Origin: Tatlockia sp.
GTDB taxonomy: Bacteria; Pseudomonadota; Gammaproteobacteria; Legionellales; Legionellaceae
Length of the DNA stretch: 64,000 nt
Reading direction: 5' to 3'
Assembly: GCA_013697725.1 (NCBI GenBank)
Contig: JACCWI010000022.1
Span: forward strand, 1-64,000
A program made the translations under genes and the position numbers. Shown one piece after another: positions 37,040 through 46,382 of this stretch. Each line of letters begins with the position of its first letter. The stretch's first letter is position 1. The notes under the pieces were generated by a model. The model ran no database searches, was not told the DNA's origin, and worked only from the letters and a program-made list of their open reading frames with translations.

Positions 37040-38668
37040 ATGAATAATTCAACACTGGCAGTCTTACCAAAACTAACCGAAGAATTCAGCCAAATTTTAA
37101 CGGATGATGCGCTTGATTTTATCTGCACTTTGGAACTTGAGTTTAGGGAACGTCGTAACTATCTTCTTCAGTTGAGGCAAGAAAAGCAAAAATACTTTGA
37201 TGAAGGCGGTCTACCTGATTTTCTTAGTGAAACGGATAATATACGTAATTCTGAATGGAAAGCGGCAACTATTCCGGCAGATTTATTGGATAGGCGGGTT
37301 GAAATTACTGGTCCTGTAGAGCGCAAAATGATTATTAATGCCTTAAATAGTGGTGCAAAAGTATTTATGGCTGATTTTGAAGATTCTAACTCACCAACCT
37401 GGGATAACTGCATTCAAGGCCAAATAAATCTTTTAGACGCGGTAAATAGAACCATCAGCTACTGCAACTCTGAAACCAATAAAGAATATAAACTAAATAA
37501 TAAAACAGCAACTTTGATGGTAAGACCGCGTGGCTGGCATCTCAATGAGGCAAATATATTAGTTAATGGCCAACCTGTGTCCGCCTCAATTTTTGATTTT
37601 TCGTTATTCTTTTTTCATAATGCCAAAACATTAATTGACCAAGTAAGCGGACCTTATTTTTACCTGCCCAAAATGGAAACGCATTTAGAAGCTCGACTTT
37701 GGAATGATATTTTTTGCCGCGCACAGCAATTAATTAATATTCCCTCAGGGACTATTAGAGCCACTGTTTTAATTGAAACCATTACTGCAGCCTTTGAAAT
37801 GGATGAAATTTTATACGAATTAAAAGATCATTCTGCCGGTTTAAATTGTGGTCGATGGGATTATATTTTTAGCTTTATAAAGAAATTCAGAAATCATGCG
37901 GAATTTGTTCTTCCTGATCGGCAGGAAGTTACTATGACTACCCATTTTCTGCAATCCTATGTACGCTTGCTAATTACTACTTGCCACCGCCGCGGTGTTC
38001 ATGCCATGGGTGGAATGGCTGCGCAAATTCCTATTAAAGGGGATGATCTGGCAAATCAGGCTGCCATCAAAAAAGTACTTGCCGATAAACAACGAGAAGC
38101 TTCTGCAGGTCATGATGGGACTTGGGTTGCTCATCCCGGCTTGATTCCTGTCGCCTTGGAAGCATTCAACGAACTAATGCCTGAATCTAATCAAATTACT
38201 AAAATTCAACCTGATTATCCAATTAAGCAAAAAGATATTCTAACTGTTCCGCAAGGAAAAATTACAGAGCAAGGAATTCGCTCTAATATTAGTGTAGGAA
38301 TCCTGTATTTATATTCCTGGTTAAGAGGTAACGGTTGTGTCCCAATTAATAATTTAATGGAAGATGCAGCTACTGCAGAAATTTGCCGCTCTCAGCTTTG
38401 GCAATGGCTGAAATTTGCCGTTGTACTTAGTGATGGCAGAAATTTTGATAGGCAGTTATTTAAGGAGCTAGCAGAGCAAGAATTTGAAAAAATTAAAGTT
38501 GAAATGAGCACCGATGTTTTTGCAAATTCAAAACTTAAGGAAGCATTTGAATTATTCGTGGGAATGATAACCAGTGAAGAATTTGATGAATTTTTAACAC
38601 TGCCTGCATACCCCTTGTTAGTTAATAATTACAGGAAGGAATATCATGAGCCAGCAAGAGCAAATTAA
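37040..38668 (+). CDS. aceB: malate synthase (A type)
   Basis: Condenses glyoxylate with acetyl-CoA to malate, the second glyoxylate-shunt step. The 542 residues contain [18 protein letters not shown], the PROSITE-type signature [17 protein letters not shown] with magnesium-binding residues in the TIM barrel, and [13 protein letters not shown] near the catalytic region. Length matches E. coli AceB. It overlaps aceA by 23 bases, so the two are coupled; this shunt allows growth on acetyl-CoA from the beta-oxidation genes seen at 9.4-13 kb. Confidence 0.95.
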   Translation: MNNSTLAVLPKLTEEFSQILTDDALDFICTLELEFRERRNYLLQLRQEKQKYFDEGGLPDFLSETDNIRNSEWKAATIPADLLDRRVEITGPVERKMIINALNSGAKVFMADFEDSNSPTWDNCIQGQINLLDAVNRTISYCNSETNKEYKLNNKTATLMVRPRGWHLNEANILVNGQPVSASIFDFSLFFFHNAKTLIDQVSGPYFYLPKMETHLEARLWNDIFCRAQQLINIPSGTIRATVLIETITAAFEMDEILYELKDHSAGLNCGRWDYIFSFIKKFRNHAEFVLPDRQEVTMTTHFLQSYVRLLITTCHRRGVHAMGGMAAQIPIKGDDLANQAAIKKVLADKQREASAGHDGTWVAHPGLIPVALEAFNELMPESNQITKIQPDYPIKQKDILTVPQGKITEQGIRSNISVGILYLYSWLRGNGCVPINNLMEDAATAEICRSQLWQWLKFAVVLSDGRNFDRQLFKELAEQEFEKIKVEMSTDVFANSKLKEAFELFVGMITSEEFDEFLTLPAYPLLVNNYRKEYHEPARAN

Positions 38669-39956
38669 TCAATTAAATAAAGATTGGAAAACTAATCTTC
38701 GCTGGGCTGGAATTAAGCGCCCTTACTCGCCCGAAGAGGTTATTAATCTAAGACCTTCACTAAAGATTGAATACAGCTTGGCTAAGCATGGAGCTCAGCG
38801 CTTCTGGAGCATGCTGCATAAGAATGTGCCTGTTACAGCCTTAGGTTGCCTTACCGGTAACCAGGCAATTCAAGCTATTCAGGCAGGTTTGGAAGCTATT
38901 TACTGTTCGGGTTGGCAGGTCGCTGGTGATAACAATTCCTCAGGCCAAATGTATCCTGACCAAAGTTTGTACCCCGTTGATTCAGTGCCAAAATTAGTGG
39001 AAACAATTAATAAAGCCTTCCAACGAACTGATGAGATTTACTGCCTGGACAATGATCGAAGCATTGATTGGTATGCTCCGATTATAGCCGATGCTGAAGC
39101 TGGCTTTGGTGGAAATCTAAATGCCTTTGAACTAATGAAACACATGATTAAAGCCGGTGCAGCTGGTGTTCATTTTGAAGACCAACTTTCCTCTGCTAAA
39201 AAATGCGGCCACATGGGTGGAAAAGTTTTAATACCCACAATGGAAGCTGTTAATAAATTAATTGCAGCTAGACTTGCTGCTGATATTTGTGATGTACCTA
39301 CTATTATTATTGCTCGCACAGATGCAGATTCCGCCAATTTAATAACAAGCGATTTTGATCCAAATGATAAATTATTTCTTACTGGAAAGCGCTCCGCAGA
39401 AGGGTTTTATTATGTTAAATGTGGAATTGAGCAAGCAATTAGCAGAGGATTAGCTTATGCACCCTATGCTGATATGTTATGGTTTGAAACCTCAAAACCT
39501 GACATAAACGAAGCGCGTGCTTTTGCTTCTGCGATTCATCAAAAATTTCCTGGAAAATTATTAAGCTACAATTGTTCGCCATCTTTTAATTGGCAAGCTA
39601 ATCTTAATGAAGGAGAGATGAAAACCTTTAGAGAACAGCTATTTGAACTCGGGTATAAATTTCAATTTATTACTTTAGCCGGTTGGCATTGTTTAAATCT
39701 TGGTATGTTTGAAATTGCAAAGGCCTATAAAGAAGAGGGAATGCTCGCTTACTCGCGGATGCAACAGCGTGAAATTTCACTTGAAACTTATGGGTTTAGA
39801 GCGACCAAGCATCAAGCGTTTGTAGGAACAGCTTATTTTGATGCTGTGCAAAACACGATAACTCAAGGGGCTAATTCTACAACTGCCCTTGAAGAAAGTA
39901 CTGAAGCTCAACAGTTTTATGATGAGAACTCAGGCGGAATTAGTAAGGCCATTTAA
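38646..39956 (+). CDS. aceA: isocitrate lyase
   Basis: Splits isocitrate into glyoxylate and succinate. The 436 residues have the substrate-cysteine signature [25 protein letters not shown] (metal site) and [10 protein letters not shown], all intact. AGGAAGGA lies before ATG 38646, within the end of aceB. No aceK or iclR gene is adjacent. Confidence 0.96.
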   Translation: MSQQEQINQLNKDWKTNLRWAGIKRPYSPEEVINLRPSLKIEYSLAKHGAQRFWSMLHKNVPVTALGCLTGNQAIQAIQAGLEAIYCSGWQVAGDNNSSGQMYPDQSLYPVDSVPKLVETINKAFQRTDEIYCLDNDRSIDWYAPIIADAEAGFGGNLNAFELMKHMIKAGAAGVHFEDQLSSAKKCGHMGGKVLIPTMEAVNKLIAARLAADICDVPTIIIARTDADSANLITSDFDPNDKLFLTGKRSAEGFYYVKCGIEQAISRGLAYAPYADMLWFETSKPDINEARAFASAIHQKFPGKLLSYNCSPSFNWQANLNEGEMKTFREQLFELGYKFQFITLAGWHCLNLGMFEIAKAYKEEGMLAYSRMQQREISLETYGFRATKHQAFVGTAYFDAVQNTITQGANSTTALEESTEAQQFYDENSGGISKAI

Positions 39957-40018
39957 TTAATAAATTATGGTCTATACTAATAATTCAAAAAGAAAACTAA
40001 CCTTCATGGAGAATAACA

Positions 40019-40294
40019 ATGAACAACCCTAATACACCAAGATTTGATGCAACTAATGAGAAAATTAGAGACGAGAAAGATAAAACACTTGAGCATGCAG
40101 ATGCCTTGTATCAACAAGTTAAAAGTAAAGCTAATGAAATGTATGAAGGTGGAAAACAAACTGTTAGTGAAGCTCAAGATCAGCTAAAACATCAAACAGA
40201 AAACCTTGCTGAACATGTACGAGAAAAACCTCTTGCTTCTTTATTAATAGCAGGTGGAATTGGGTTCATTCTTTCAGCGATATTTAAAAGATAA
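40019..40294 (+). CDS. DUF883 family protein (ElaB/YqjD-like)
   Basis: A 91-residue C-tail-anchored inner-membrane protein. An N-terminal helical region (about 15-65) resembles the YqjD/ElaB family, whose members bind ribosomes in stationary phase in E. coli, and the C-terminus is a single membrane helix LASLLIAGGIGFILSAIFKR. The stop codon overlaps the next ATG (TAATG). First gene of a small three-gene yqjD-yqjE-yqjK-like operon. Confidence 0.85.
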   Translation: MNNPNTPRFDATNEKIRDEKDKTLEHADALYQQVKSKANEMYEGGKQTVSEAQDQLKHQTENLAEHVREKPLASLLIAGGIGFILSAIFKR

Positions 40295-40737
40295 TGAACT
40301 TAGTCAGGCGGATTGAGAGCTATTTTTTGAGTAAATTTAATATCACAAAAGATATTTTTGAACTCTTAAAATTAGAAGCAAAGCTCACAGCAATGAACAT
40401 TCCAGGATTGTTGCTGAATCTAAGCCTGCTAATTGTTTTACTCCTAACAATATGGGTAATTTTGATGATATTGTTAGGAGATTTAATTTTAATATTTATC
40501 CCTCAACCATTCGTTGCGATTTGCTTTGTATTATTTTTCAATCTAATTTTAATGATTTTTTTACTTAGAAATTTAAAAGTTCGTCTTAAAGAAATGAGCT
40601 TTTCACGTACAAGGGATTGTATGGCCAATTCTCAGGAAGGAAATCAAAGTGAATCAAAAGAAAAAAGAACTTCTACTGTCAATTATGAAGCTGGAAGCAA
40701 GCATAAATTGCAGAAAAGAAATGGCAAAATTAGCTAG
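40294..40737 (+). CDS. YqjE-like inner-membrane protein
   Basis: 147 residues: an N-terminal amphipathic part, two membrane helices (about 38-65 and 70-95) and a charged C-terminal tail with MANSQEGNQSESKEKRTS. It occupies the yqjE position after the DUF883 gene and has the same topology. Its start shares a base with the upstream stop and its last 89 bases overlap the next gene, so the three genes are tightly coupled. Confidence 0.75.
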   Translation: MNLVRRIESYFLSKFNITKDIFELLKLEAKLTAMNIPGLLLNLSLLIVLLLTIWVILMILLGDLILIFIPQPFVAICFVLFFNLILMIFLLRNLKVRLKEMSFSRTRDCMANSQEGNQSESKEKRTSTVNYEAGSKHKLQKRNGKIS

Positions 40738-40921
40738 GCAATATTTATCAGCCTTCTACCAACGCAATTGCATTGCCTTACTCTCTTCACTAGTTCCAAT
40801 TTTATTAGTGACCTGGAAGGGTGCTAAGCTTATTGGCAGAAAACCTAAAGTTAAAAAGGTTGCCAAATCTAGTTTATTAACTCTTTTTAATTTATTGCGC
40901 AATATTAATAAATTTAGCTAA
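40649..40921 (+). CDS. YqjK-like small basic protein
   Basis: A 90-residue, strongly basic protein starting at GTG 40649 with GAAGGAA upstream. It has a short hydrophobic stretch (CIALLSSLVPILLVTW) flanked by lysines. Position and character match YqjK in the yqjDEK operon, but sequence similarity is too low for certainty. Its start lies within the preceding gene. Confidence 0.6.
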   Translation: MNQKKKELLLSIMKLEASINCRKEMAKLARQYLSAFYQRNCIALLSSLVPILLVTWKGAKLIGRKPKVKKVAKSSLLTLFNLLRNINKFS

Positions 40922-41006
40922 ATCTAGCCATTTAATAGTCAATACGCTAACTATTTGAATAGGGTCTATACTCGATAGAAGATAGAGTCCTTGGAGGTAT
41001 TTGGTT

Positions 41007-41927
41007 ATGGATAGTAATATTGCGTTAATAAAAGCTATTTTTTTAGGAACAAGCTTAACGCTGCCAATTATTTCATTTGCCTTACCCTTTGATGTTTGCT
41101 CAGATTTATCTACTTGCCAGGTGAAAGCCAATCAGGGAAATGCGGAAGCACAATATAATATTGGTGCAATGTATAGCCATGGGTTAAATGGAGTCAGCAA
41201 AGATCCTGCCCTTGCTTTGTCCTGGTATACAAAATCTGCTGAGCAAGGAAATGTTTCCGCCATGATGGGAATTGGTGATCTTTATTATTTTGGCAGTGGT
41301 GTGCCAAAAGATTTGACCCAAGCTTTTAATTGGTATCAAAAAGCTGCAAATGTCGGCTCAGCCAAAGGACAGGAATACGTTGCCTATGCCTATGAAAAAG
41401 GTGAGGGTGCTACTCAAGATTATAGTAAAGCCTTTGAGTGGTATGGTAAGTCAGCTAATTTAGGCAACCAGGCTTCCATGATCGCCTTAGGTAATCTTTA
41501 TTATAATGGTCAAGGAACAAGCAAGGATTTCGTTCAAGCATTAAAATGGTATCAACAAGCTGCAGATCTGGGTTCAGCCATCGGACAAGATTTAGTCGGT
41601 TACGCTTATGAACATGGTGAAGGCACCAAGCAAGATTATGCTCAAGCTTTGAACTGGTATCTGAAAGCTGCCCAAAGCGGAAATGGCTATGCTTTATATA
41701 ACATTGGTCGTTTATATCAAAATGGCTTTGGTCTCGCTAAAAATAATCTCCAAGCTTATGCCTGGTTCGCTGCAGCTGAACAATCTGCTCCTTCCAATCT
41801 AAGTTTCCAAAAAGCCAAAAATGAGGTTTATTCATTAATACCTGCTGATAAAAAGCAAGAAGCCCAAGATCTTGCCCAGACCTATATTGCTAAATACGTT
41901 AAACCGAATGAAGCAATTATTCCCTGA
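41007..41927 (+). CDS. exported Sel1-repeat protein
   Basis: 306 residues with a signal peptide (LIKAIFLGTSLTLPIISFALP) and six Sel1 repeats from about residue 45 to 275, each ending like KAFNWYQKAANxGxA. ATG 41007 is chosen over TTG 41001 because GGAGG (40993-40997) is nine bases from the ATG and only three from the TTG. Same class as the protein at 19292 but not a close copy. It probably acts as a periplasmic or secreted scaffold; the Legionella relatives promote host interaction. Confidence 0.82.
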   Translation: MDSNIALIKAIFLGTSLTLPIISFALPFDVCSDLSTCQVKANQGNAEAQYNIGAMYSHGLNGVSKDPALALSWYTKSAEQGNVSAMMGIGDLYYFGSGVPKDLTQAFNWYQKAANVGSAKGQEYVAYAYEKGEGATQDYSKAFEWYGKSANLGNQASMIALGNLYYNGQGTSKDFVQALKWYQQAADLGSAIGQDLVGYAYEHGEGTKQDYAQALNWYLKAAQSGNGYALYNIGRLYQNGFGLAKNNLQAYAWFAAAEQSAPSNLSFQKAKNEVYSLIPADKKQEAQDLAQTYIAKYVKPNEAIIP

Positions 41928-41997
41928 TTAATTCGCATTGAGGATTTGTTGTAGCTAGTGTATTTTGTTTGAATTGAAAGATTTGGTTAAGATGAAT

Positions 41998-43410
41998 ATG
42001 AGTACAGCACTGTTTTGGTTTCGCAGAGATTTAAGATTAAGCAATAATCCCGCTTTCACTGAGGCTTGCAATAATCACCAGGTAGTGATTCCAATTTTTA
42101 TTTTGGATAAAAAAATAGCTGCTTTAGGTCAAGCGCAGCAATGGTGGCTGCATTATAGTTTGTTATCCCTGGAACAATCCTTAAAAAAAAGAGGACTAAA
42201 ACTCGTTCTTCGTAGCGGTGATTCTTTTAAAATTATAGAAGAATTGTCTCATAAATTATCAATCAATACCGTCTATTGGAATCGCTGCTTTGAACCGTTA
42301 ATGCTACAAGAAGACTACAAAATTAGCTCAATGCTTAGACATATGGAAGTTGAAGTTGAAGAGTTTAATGGCTCAATGCTCATTGATCCTGGCAAAATTA
42401 CAAATAAAGCCGGTGATTATTTCAAAGTATTTACTCCTTTTTGGAGACACTGTTTAACTACTTTAGTGAAACCGCATCTAACAAACTTAATTAATCACCC
42501 CGAAGGTCATGAACTTGTATCAGACCCTTTGCAGGACTGGGAATTATTACCTAAAAAACCCGATTGGGCTCTAAATTTTAAAGATTATTGGCAGCCCGGA
42601 GAAAAGGCCGCCCAGCAAAAGCTTAAACAGTTTATAGAAACTCAGCTTTATGGCTATACTAAGAATCGCGATATTCTGGCAAAGGATGCGACGTCTAAGC
42701 TTTCACCTCATCTGCATTTTGGCGAAATAAGTCCTTGGGATCTTTGGCATGCGGTGGAAATAGCACGTTTAGATCAAAATTGTGATTTGGCATCCGCTGA
42801 GCGTTTTTTAGCAGAGCTTGGCTGGCGAGAATTTTCCACTTATTTGCTCTACCATTTTCCACAATTGCCTCAGGCTAATTTCAGAACGGAATTTAACAAG
42901 TTTCCTTGGCAAAATCCAGAAAACTGTCTAGAGCGTTGGCAAAAGGGAACTACTGGATTTCCAATTGTCGATGCCGGCATGAGAGAACTGTGGGCTACAG
43001 GTTATATGCATAATCGAGTACGTATGATAGTAGCCTCCTTTCTCTGTAAAGATTTACTTATTGATTGGCGCTGTGGGGCGGATTGGTTTTTGGATACCTT
43101 AGTGGATGCAGATTTGGCATCTAATTCGGCTAGCTGGCAATGGGTTGCGGGTAGCGGAGTTGATAGCGCACCCTATTTTCGAATATTTAATCCACTTTTG
43201 CAAAGTCAAAAATTCGATCCCGAGGGGGCTTATATTCGTAAATGGGTTCCGGAACTTGCCACTCTAAACTCTCAACTTATACACCAGCCTTGGACTGCGA
43301 CAGACTTGACTCTGCTTAATGGCTATCCAAGACCTATCGTGGACCATGGAGAAGCGAGAAAAAGAGCATTAGCTATTTACAAGTCCTTAACTGAACGTAC
43401 TAAGATTTAA
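41998..43410 (+). CDS. phrB: deoxyribodipyrimidine photolyase
   Basis: Light-driven repair of UV cyclobutane dimers. About 470 residues: an antenna-cofactor domain beginning TALFWFRRDLRLSNNPAF, then the FAD-binding domain with YTKNRDILAKDATSKLSPHL, ELGWREFSTYLLYHFP, and ATGYMHNRVRMIVASFLCKD. Tryptophans for electron transfer (for example in ASWQWVAGSGVDSAPYFRI) are kept. The start is ambiguous: ATGs at 41992 and 41998 and a TTG at 41965 are in frame; I prefer 41998, which places the conserved strand at the N-terminus. Ends 10 bases inside the convergent gene. Confidence 0.94.
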   Translation: MSTALFWFRRDLRLSNNPAFTEACNNHQVVIPIFILDKKIAALGQAQQWWLHYSLLSLEQSLKKRGLKLVLRSGDSFKIIEELSHKLSINTVYWNRCFEPLMLQEDYKISSMLRHMEVEVEEFNGSMLIDPGKITNKAGDYFKVFTPFWRHCLTTLVKPHLTNLINHPEGHELVSDPLQDWELLPKKPDWALNFKDYWQPGEKAAQQKLKQFIETQLYGYTKNRDILAKDATSKLSPHLHFGEISPWDLWHAVEIARLDQNCDLASAERFLAELGWREFSTYLLYHFPQLPQANFRTEFNKFPWQNPENCLERWQKGTTGFPIVDAGMRELWATGYMHNRVRMIVASFLCKDLLIDWRCGADWFLDTLVDADLASNSASWQWVAGSGVDSAPYFRIFNPLLQSQKFDPEGAYIRKWVPELATLNSQLIHQPWTATDLTLLNGYPRPIVDHGEARKRALAIYKSLTERTKI

Positions 43411-44161
43411 ACTTAGCTTTTAAGCGCTCAAGTGTACGCAGGATTTTTTGTTCAGGTCGTGGCCGAAAAGAAGGTGCGTCGAAAAAATAGTCTCTGTCTT
43501 CAGGGGATTTCTCAGAAAAATAATAATTAAAAATACAGCAACGCGGTGAGTTAGCTAATACAGGATTTACGGCATGCCAAGAACGACTGTTAGTTTCCAT
43601 AACCAGCATGCGATTGAACAAAGAAGGAACAAGAACATAATTGCTCACTGCTTCATCCCATAATTCATAATTCCCGCCATTTTCCTCGCACCAATCGGGG
43701 GAAACATAGTAGAGCACATTCATTGTTCGGTAATATTGCTTAAGCTCAATATCATGAGAGTTATCTAAGTGGGGATTAATATAATAGCCTTTGAGAAGAG
43801 TAGAAATTCCGCCTGAAAAACGGGTAGGATCTGGAATTTGATTTTTAACACCAGTAATTTCCTCGATCAAAGCAACAACCTTCAAATCTTGGATCGCGGC
43901 ATTGAGCTCTTGCAAGAGCAATGCTGCATTTTTCAAATGGCAATATTTGAGTTTTATTTTGCCAAAACTTGTTAATAAAGGCATTTTTTTTGGCAACGGA
44001 AAACTTGCGTAAATTTGCTTTGCAAGTTCAAGAGGTAAAAGATTATCCAGGATAAAATAGCGAGAAACTTGAATAGCATGGCTTTTTTGAAAATCTAATT
44101 TTAATTGCTCTTTTGCTTCAGACAAACGTTTGACGATGAGCTCAATCAATTGGTTTTTCAT
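43400..44161 (-). CDS. 2-oxoglutarate/Fe(II)-dependent oxygenase (prolyl-4-hydroxylase-like)
   Basis: 253 residues with the double-stranded beta-helix iron site: His131 and Asp133 in YINPHLDNSHD, distal His196 in SRSWHAVNPV and the 2-oxoglutarate-binding Arg207 in NSPRCCIFNYYF. ENGGNYELWDE between them is typical of the P4Hc superfamily. The substrate (protein residue or small molecule) cannot be told. Divergent from the marR-type gene; convergent with phrB. Confidence 0.85.
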   Translation of the reverse strand: MKNQLIELIVKRLSEAKEQLKLDFQKSHAIQVSRYFILDNLLPLELAKQIYASFPLPKKMPLLTSFGKIKLKYCHLKNAALLLQELNAAIQDLKVVALIEEITGVKNQIPDPTRFSGGISTLLKGYYINPHLDNSHDIELKQYYRTMNVLYYVSPDWCEENGGNYELWDEAVSNYVLVPSLFNRMLVMETNSRSWHAVNPVLANSPRCCIFNYYFSEKSPEDRDYFFDAPSFRPRPEQKILRTLERLKAKFKS

Positions 44162-44312
44162 AAAAATAAAACTCCGAATACTAATAAAACAGATTTTATT
44201 GGGTTACCCAGTGCTAAAAGTTTAAAACTACAATCTATAAGAACGCAAAAGCTATTCTATATCAATTTAATTTGGAGTTGGATGGAAATAACCAACAATT
44301 TTATTACATGCC

Positions 44313-44341
44313 TTGACAATAGTTGCATATGCAATAATAAT
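44313..44341 (+). promoter_or_regulatory. promoter with MarR-type operator palindrome
   Basis: A consensus -35 box TTGACA (44313-44318) and a -10-like TAATAA (44335-44340) are 16 bases apart, and the spacer holds a perfect 12-bp palindrome TTGCATATGCAA (44323-44334). This is where a MarR dimer would block RNA polymerase, so autorepression is likely. The start codon lies only about 10 bases past the -10 box, which implies a leaderless or nearly leaderless mRNA. Confidence 0.65.
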
Positions 44342-44349
44342 GGCGCTCT

Positions 44350-44817
44350 ATGAAAAATACACCATCTAAACTCGAAGATCATTTAGGCTATTGGCTAAGA
44401 TGCCTTTCTAATTATGTACATACCAGTTTCGCTGAGCGTTTGGCAGCATATGATGTATCTGTGGCTCAATGGGTTGTGCTAAGAACCTTATATGACAAGC
44501 AAGATATTTCTTTGACGGAAACCGCAGGTTTGATTGGAGTGGATAATAGTTCATTATCACGCATGGTCGACCGAATGATTCAAAAAGATTTAATTACTCG
44601 AGTGGAAGGTAAGGATAGGCGCTCAGTTCATCTATCTCTTACTGCTTTAGGGAATACACTTGTACCGGAATTAGCCAGATTAGCTGATGAAAACGACATG
44701 CAATTTTTTCGTACACTTTCATCAAGCGATCGGGCTCAGATGATAAACATCGTAAAATTGTTATTACAATCCAATAACTGGGATCAATCCAAACGCGGTA
44801 AAGATTGCATTAGATAG
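44350..44817 (+). CDS. MarR family transcriptional regulator
   Basis: 155-residue winged-helix repressor. LGYWLRCLSNYVHTSFAERL forms the dimerisation helix, SLTETAGLIGVDNSSLSRMV the recognition helices and GKDRRSVHLSLTALG the wing with the DRR signature. No ribosome site precedes the ATG, in line with a leaderless transcript from the promoter at 44313. The next gene follows within 11 bases and is probably in the same operon. Target genes are otherwise unknown. Confidence 0.9.
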   Translation: MKNTPSKLEDHLGYWLRCLSNYVHTSFAERLAAYDVSVAQWVVLRTLYDKQDISLTETAGLIGVDNSSLSRMVDRMIQKDLITRVEGKDRRSVHLSLTALGNTLVPELARLADENDMQFFRTLSSSDRAQMINIVKLLLQSNNWDQSKRGKDCIR

Positions 44818-44827
44818 GAGAGTGGTT

Positions 44828-45214
44828 TTGAATGAAATTATCATAAATGAATGTGCTTTAGCTTCTTTAGCGGGAACAATGGGCTTTCCCGAAGTTATAT
44901 CTAAACTAATTTTTGCTGGTACAGAGAGATATATCACTGATTTGGTTGGCCTTAAAAAAAATTATTATGGGAATAATGGAGAAGCCTATTTTACGGCTCT
45001 TGACATACCTGGTCTTGAGGTTGCTTCGATTTTTGATGACGAAGCAATAAAATGTTCTCTTCATGCAATACAAAGAGGCAATATCGATTATCAAACCTTT
45101 TTAAAACAAATAATCAGTGCAGGATGCTGTCAATATGAAGTATTTATTAAGGGTAAAAAAGTTGTTTATATTGGCCGTGATGGCAGTCAATACATTGAAT
45201 TTTTTCCTAGCTAA
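44828..45214 (+). CDS. DUF1398 family protein
   Basis: About 128 residues of the DUF1398 family, whose members are sometimes labelled phage envelope protein without evidence. Typical parts are YFTALDIPGLEVASIFD, FLKQIISAGCCQYEVFIKGK and VVYIGRDGSQYIEFFP. TTG 44828 is preferred over GTG 44822, since AGGAG ends one base before the latter. Probably cotranscribed with, and regulated by, the MarR gene. Confidence 0.75.
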   Translation: MNEIIINECALASLAGTMGFPEVISKLIFAGTERYITDLVGLKKNYYGNNGEAYFTALDIPGLEVASIFDDEAIKCSLHAIQRGNIDYQTFLKQIISAGCCQYEVFIKGKKVVYIGRDGSQYIEFFPS

Positions 45215-45242
45215 CCGGCTCAGTTATTTCATCTGGTTTATC

Positions 45243-45268
45243 CGATGCTTTCTTTAAAGAAAGCATCG
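45243..45268. terminator. perfect 26-bp palindrome, likely terminator
   Basis: The sequence from 45243 to 45268 is a gapless palindrome centred on TTTAAA (arms CGATGCTTTCTTT). It follows the DUF1398 stop by about 30 bases and should end the MarR-DUF1398 transcript. Confidence 0.65.
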
Positions 45269-45372
45269 ATATTTAATCATTACAAACAGAGATTATTAAT
45301 AAGCTAGCAATTTCTTTTATTTAATTTTTATATTAGAATGCAGCACTATTTTTTTAAATATTTGATATAACT

Positions 45373-45816
45373 ATGTTGTCATTACGTTTTTTTAATCTAT
45401 TCTTCGCCATTATAATTTCAATCAACTTAGTCTCTTGCGCTGTAGTGAAAGCGACAAATCAACCTGGAAGAAAAGATTTATCCGTTTTGAATATTCACAA
45501 GCCTCGTTCCCATGTTATTGCTGAATTAGGTAAACCATTAAGCACTCACATTCATATGGGTCAAAGAACAGATATCTATAGTTTTATCCAGGGTTATTCA
45601 ACAGGCAATAAGGCAGCAAGAGCTATTGGTCATGGAGTGGCTGATGTTTTTACTTTAGGGCTGTGGGAGGTTGCTGGCACACCCATCGAGGGAATTGCCA
45701 ATGGTCGTAATATACAAGTCGAAGTGACTTACGATAGTAATGATAGAGTAGAGAGAGTTAATTACATCAAGGGTCAAGTTAATGATTACACTCAATCAAG
45801 AAAGCTAAGGCGTTGA
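45373..45816 (+). CDS. putative lipoprotein
   Basis: 147 residues with a lipoprotein signal peptide: hydrophobic FFAIIISINLVSC with lipobox LVSC and the modified cysteine at about residue 22. The mature part has RSHVIAELGKP, a motif of SmpA/BamE-like small outer-membrane lipoproteins, then a glycine-rich segment (GNKAARAIGHGVADVFTLGLWEVAGTPIEG) and VTYDSNDRVERVNYIKG. The function is unknown; the fold may be BamE-like. Confidence 0.7.
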   Translation: MLSLRFFNLFFAIIISINLVSCAVVKATNQPGRKDLSVLNIHKPRSHVIAELGKPLSTHIHMGQRTDIYSFIQGYSTGNKAARAIGHGVADVFTLGLWEVAGTPIEGIANGRNIQVEVTYDSNDRVERVNYIKGQVNDYTQSRKLRR

Positions 45817-45898
45817 TAAGGGCATTATTATAAATATATTATACTTTGCCTATTAAACTAGGTATCTGGTAACCTTTCAACATCATCGCTACAGTCCC

Positions 45899-46003
45899 CG
45901 TCATCCCAAGTAAAGCGAGGGATCTCCTTTGTATTGGTATGTTTCGTTGCCCTCAAACATCTTTGCCACTGCAGGGGGAGCCTTCACTTCGCTCTGGATG
46001 ACG
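45899..46003. repeat. dispersed intergenic repeat, copy C (intact)
   Basis: A complete unit of about 105 bp with ends CGTCATCCCAAG and CGCTCTGGATGACG that are inverse of each other. It is next to copy D in the same orientation, 27 bases apart. The gap 45817-46382 holds these repeats and the transposon end, no gene. Confidence 0.75.
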
Positions 46004-46030
46004 AGTGTATTGGGACATCGCCAAAGTCCC

Positions 46031-46056
46031 CGTCATCCCGAGTGAAAGCGAGGGAT
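46031..46056. repeat. dispersed repeat copy D, left part (split by transposon)
   Basis: CGTCATCCCGAGTGAAAGCG and AGGGAT match the first 26 bases of copy C, after which the transposon begins. The unit resumes at 51955 with AGGGATCTCCTTTGTATTGG, exactly in register. Confidence 0.85.
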
Positions 46057-46099
46057 GGGTGTTATTACAGGAATGGGGCAAATGCGAATTTCACCACCC
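46057..46099 (+). repeat. transposon left terminal inverted repeat
   Basis: It begins GGGTGTTATTACAGGAAT, then GGGGCAAATGCGAATTTCAC, and matches the reverse complement of 51912-51954 at about 32 of 43 positions. Confidence 0.8.
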
Positions 46100-46235
46100 A
46101 TTTTTTGCTATTAATTTAACCATTAAGACCTAAATCAAAAAAATTATCTATCGATTAATTTTGATAACAAACACCTGAAAACAGCTAAAAAAACCATATT
46201 TCATGAGAAATTCATCATTGGATCTGAGATCAAAA

Positions 46236-46249
46236 TCTAATCGCATAAT
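46236..46249 (+). repeat. isolated recombinase-motif copy, left
   Basis: TCTAATCGCATAAT differs from the direct-repeat motif of the recombination site (ACTAATCGCATAAT) only in the first two bases. It lies between the left end and the ankyrin gene, without a paired inverted copy. Confidence 0.55.
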
Positions 46250-46382
46250 TATGAGAGATATTCTGTCGCCATGCAGTTAGCAGACGACAATTGAATAAAA
46301 TATGATCAGTATGTTAAAATGCATTAACTTTTTTAATAAATTTTAAAAGTTATACAGATTATACTTATGAGGATGGGTTTTT

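Noticed and set aside
44105-44353. 82-codon open frame between the oxygenase and MarR genes
   Set aside because: It overlaps the start of the oxygenase gene and the MarR promoter, has no ribosome site and no recognisable sequence.
45934-46119. 61-codon open frame across repeat copies C and D
   Set aside because: It consists of repeat DNA and crosses the transposon boundary.
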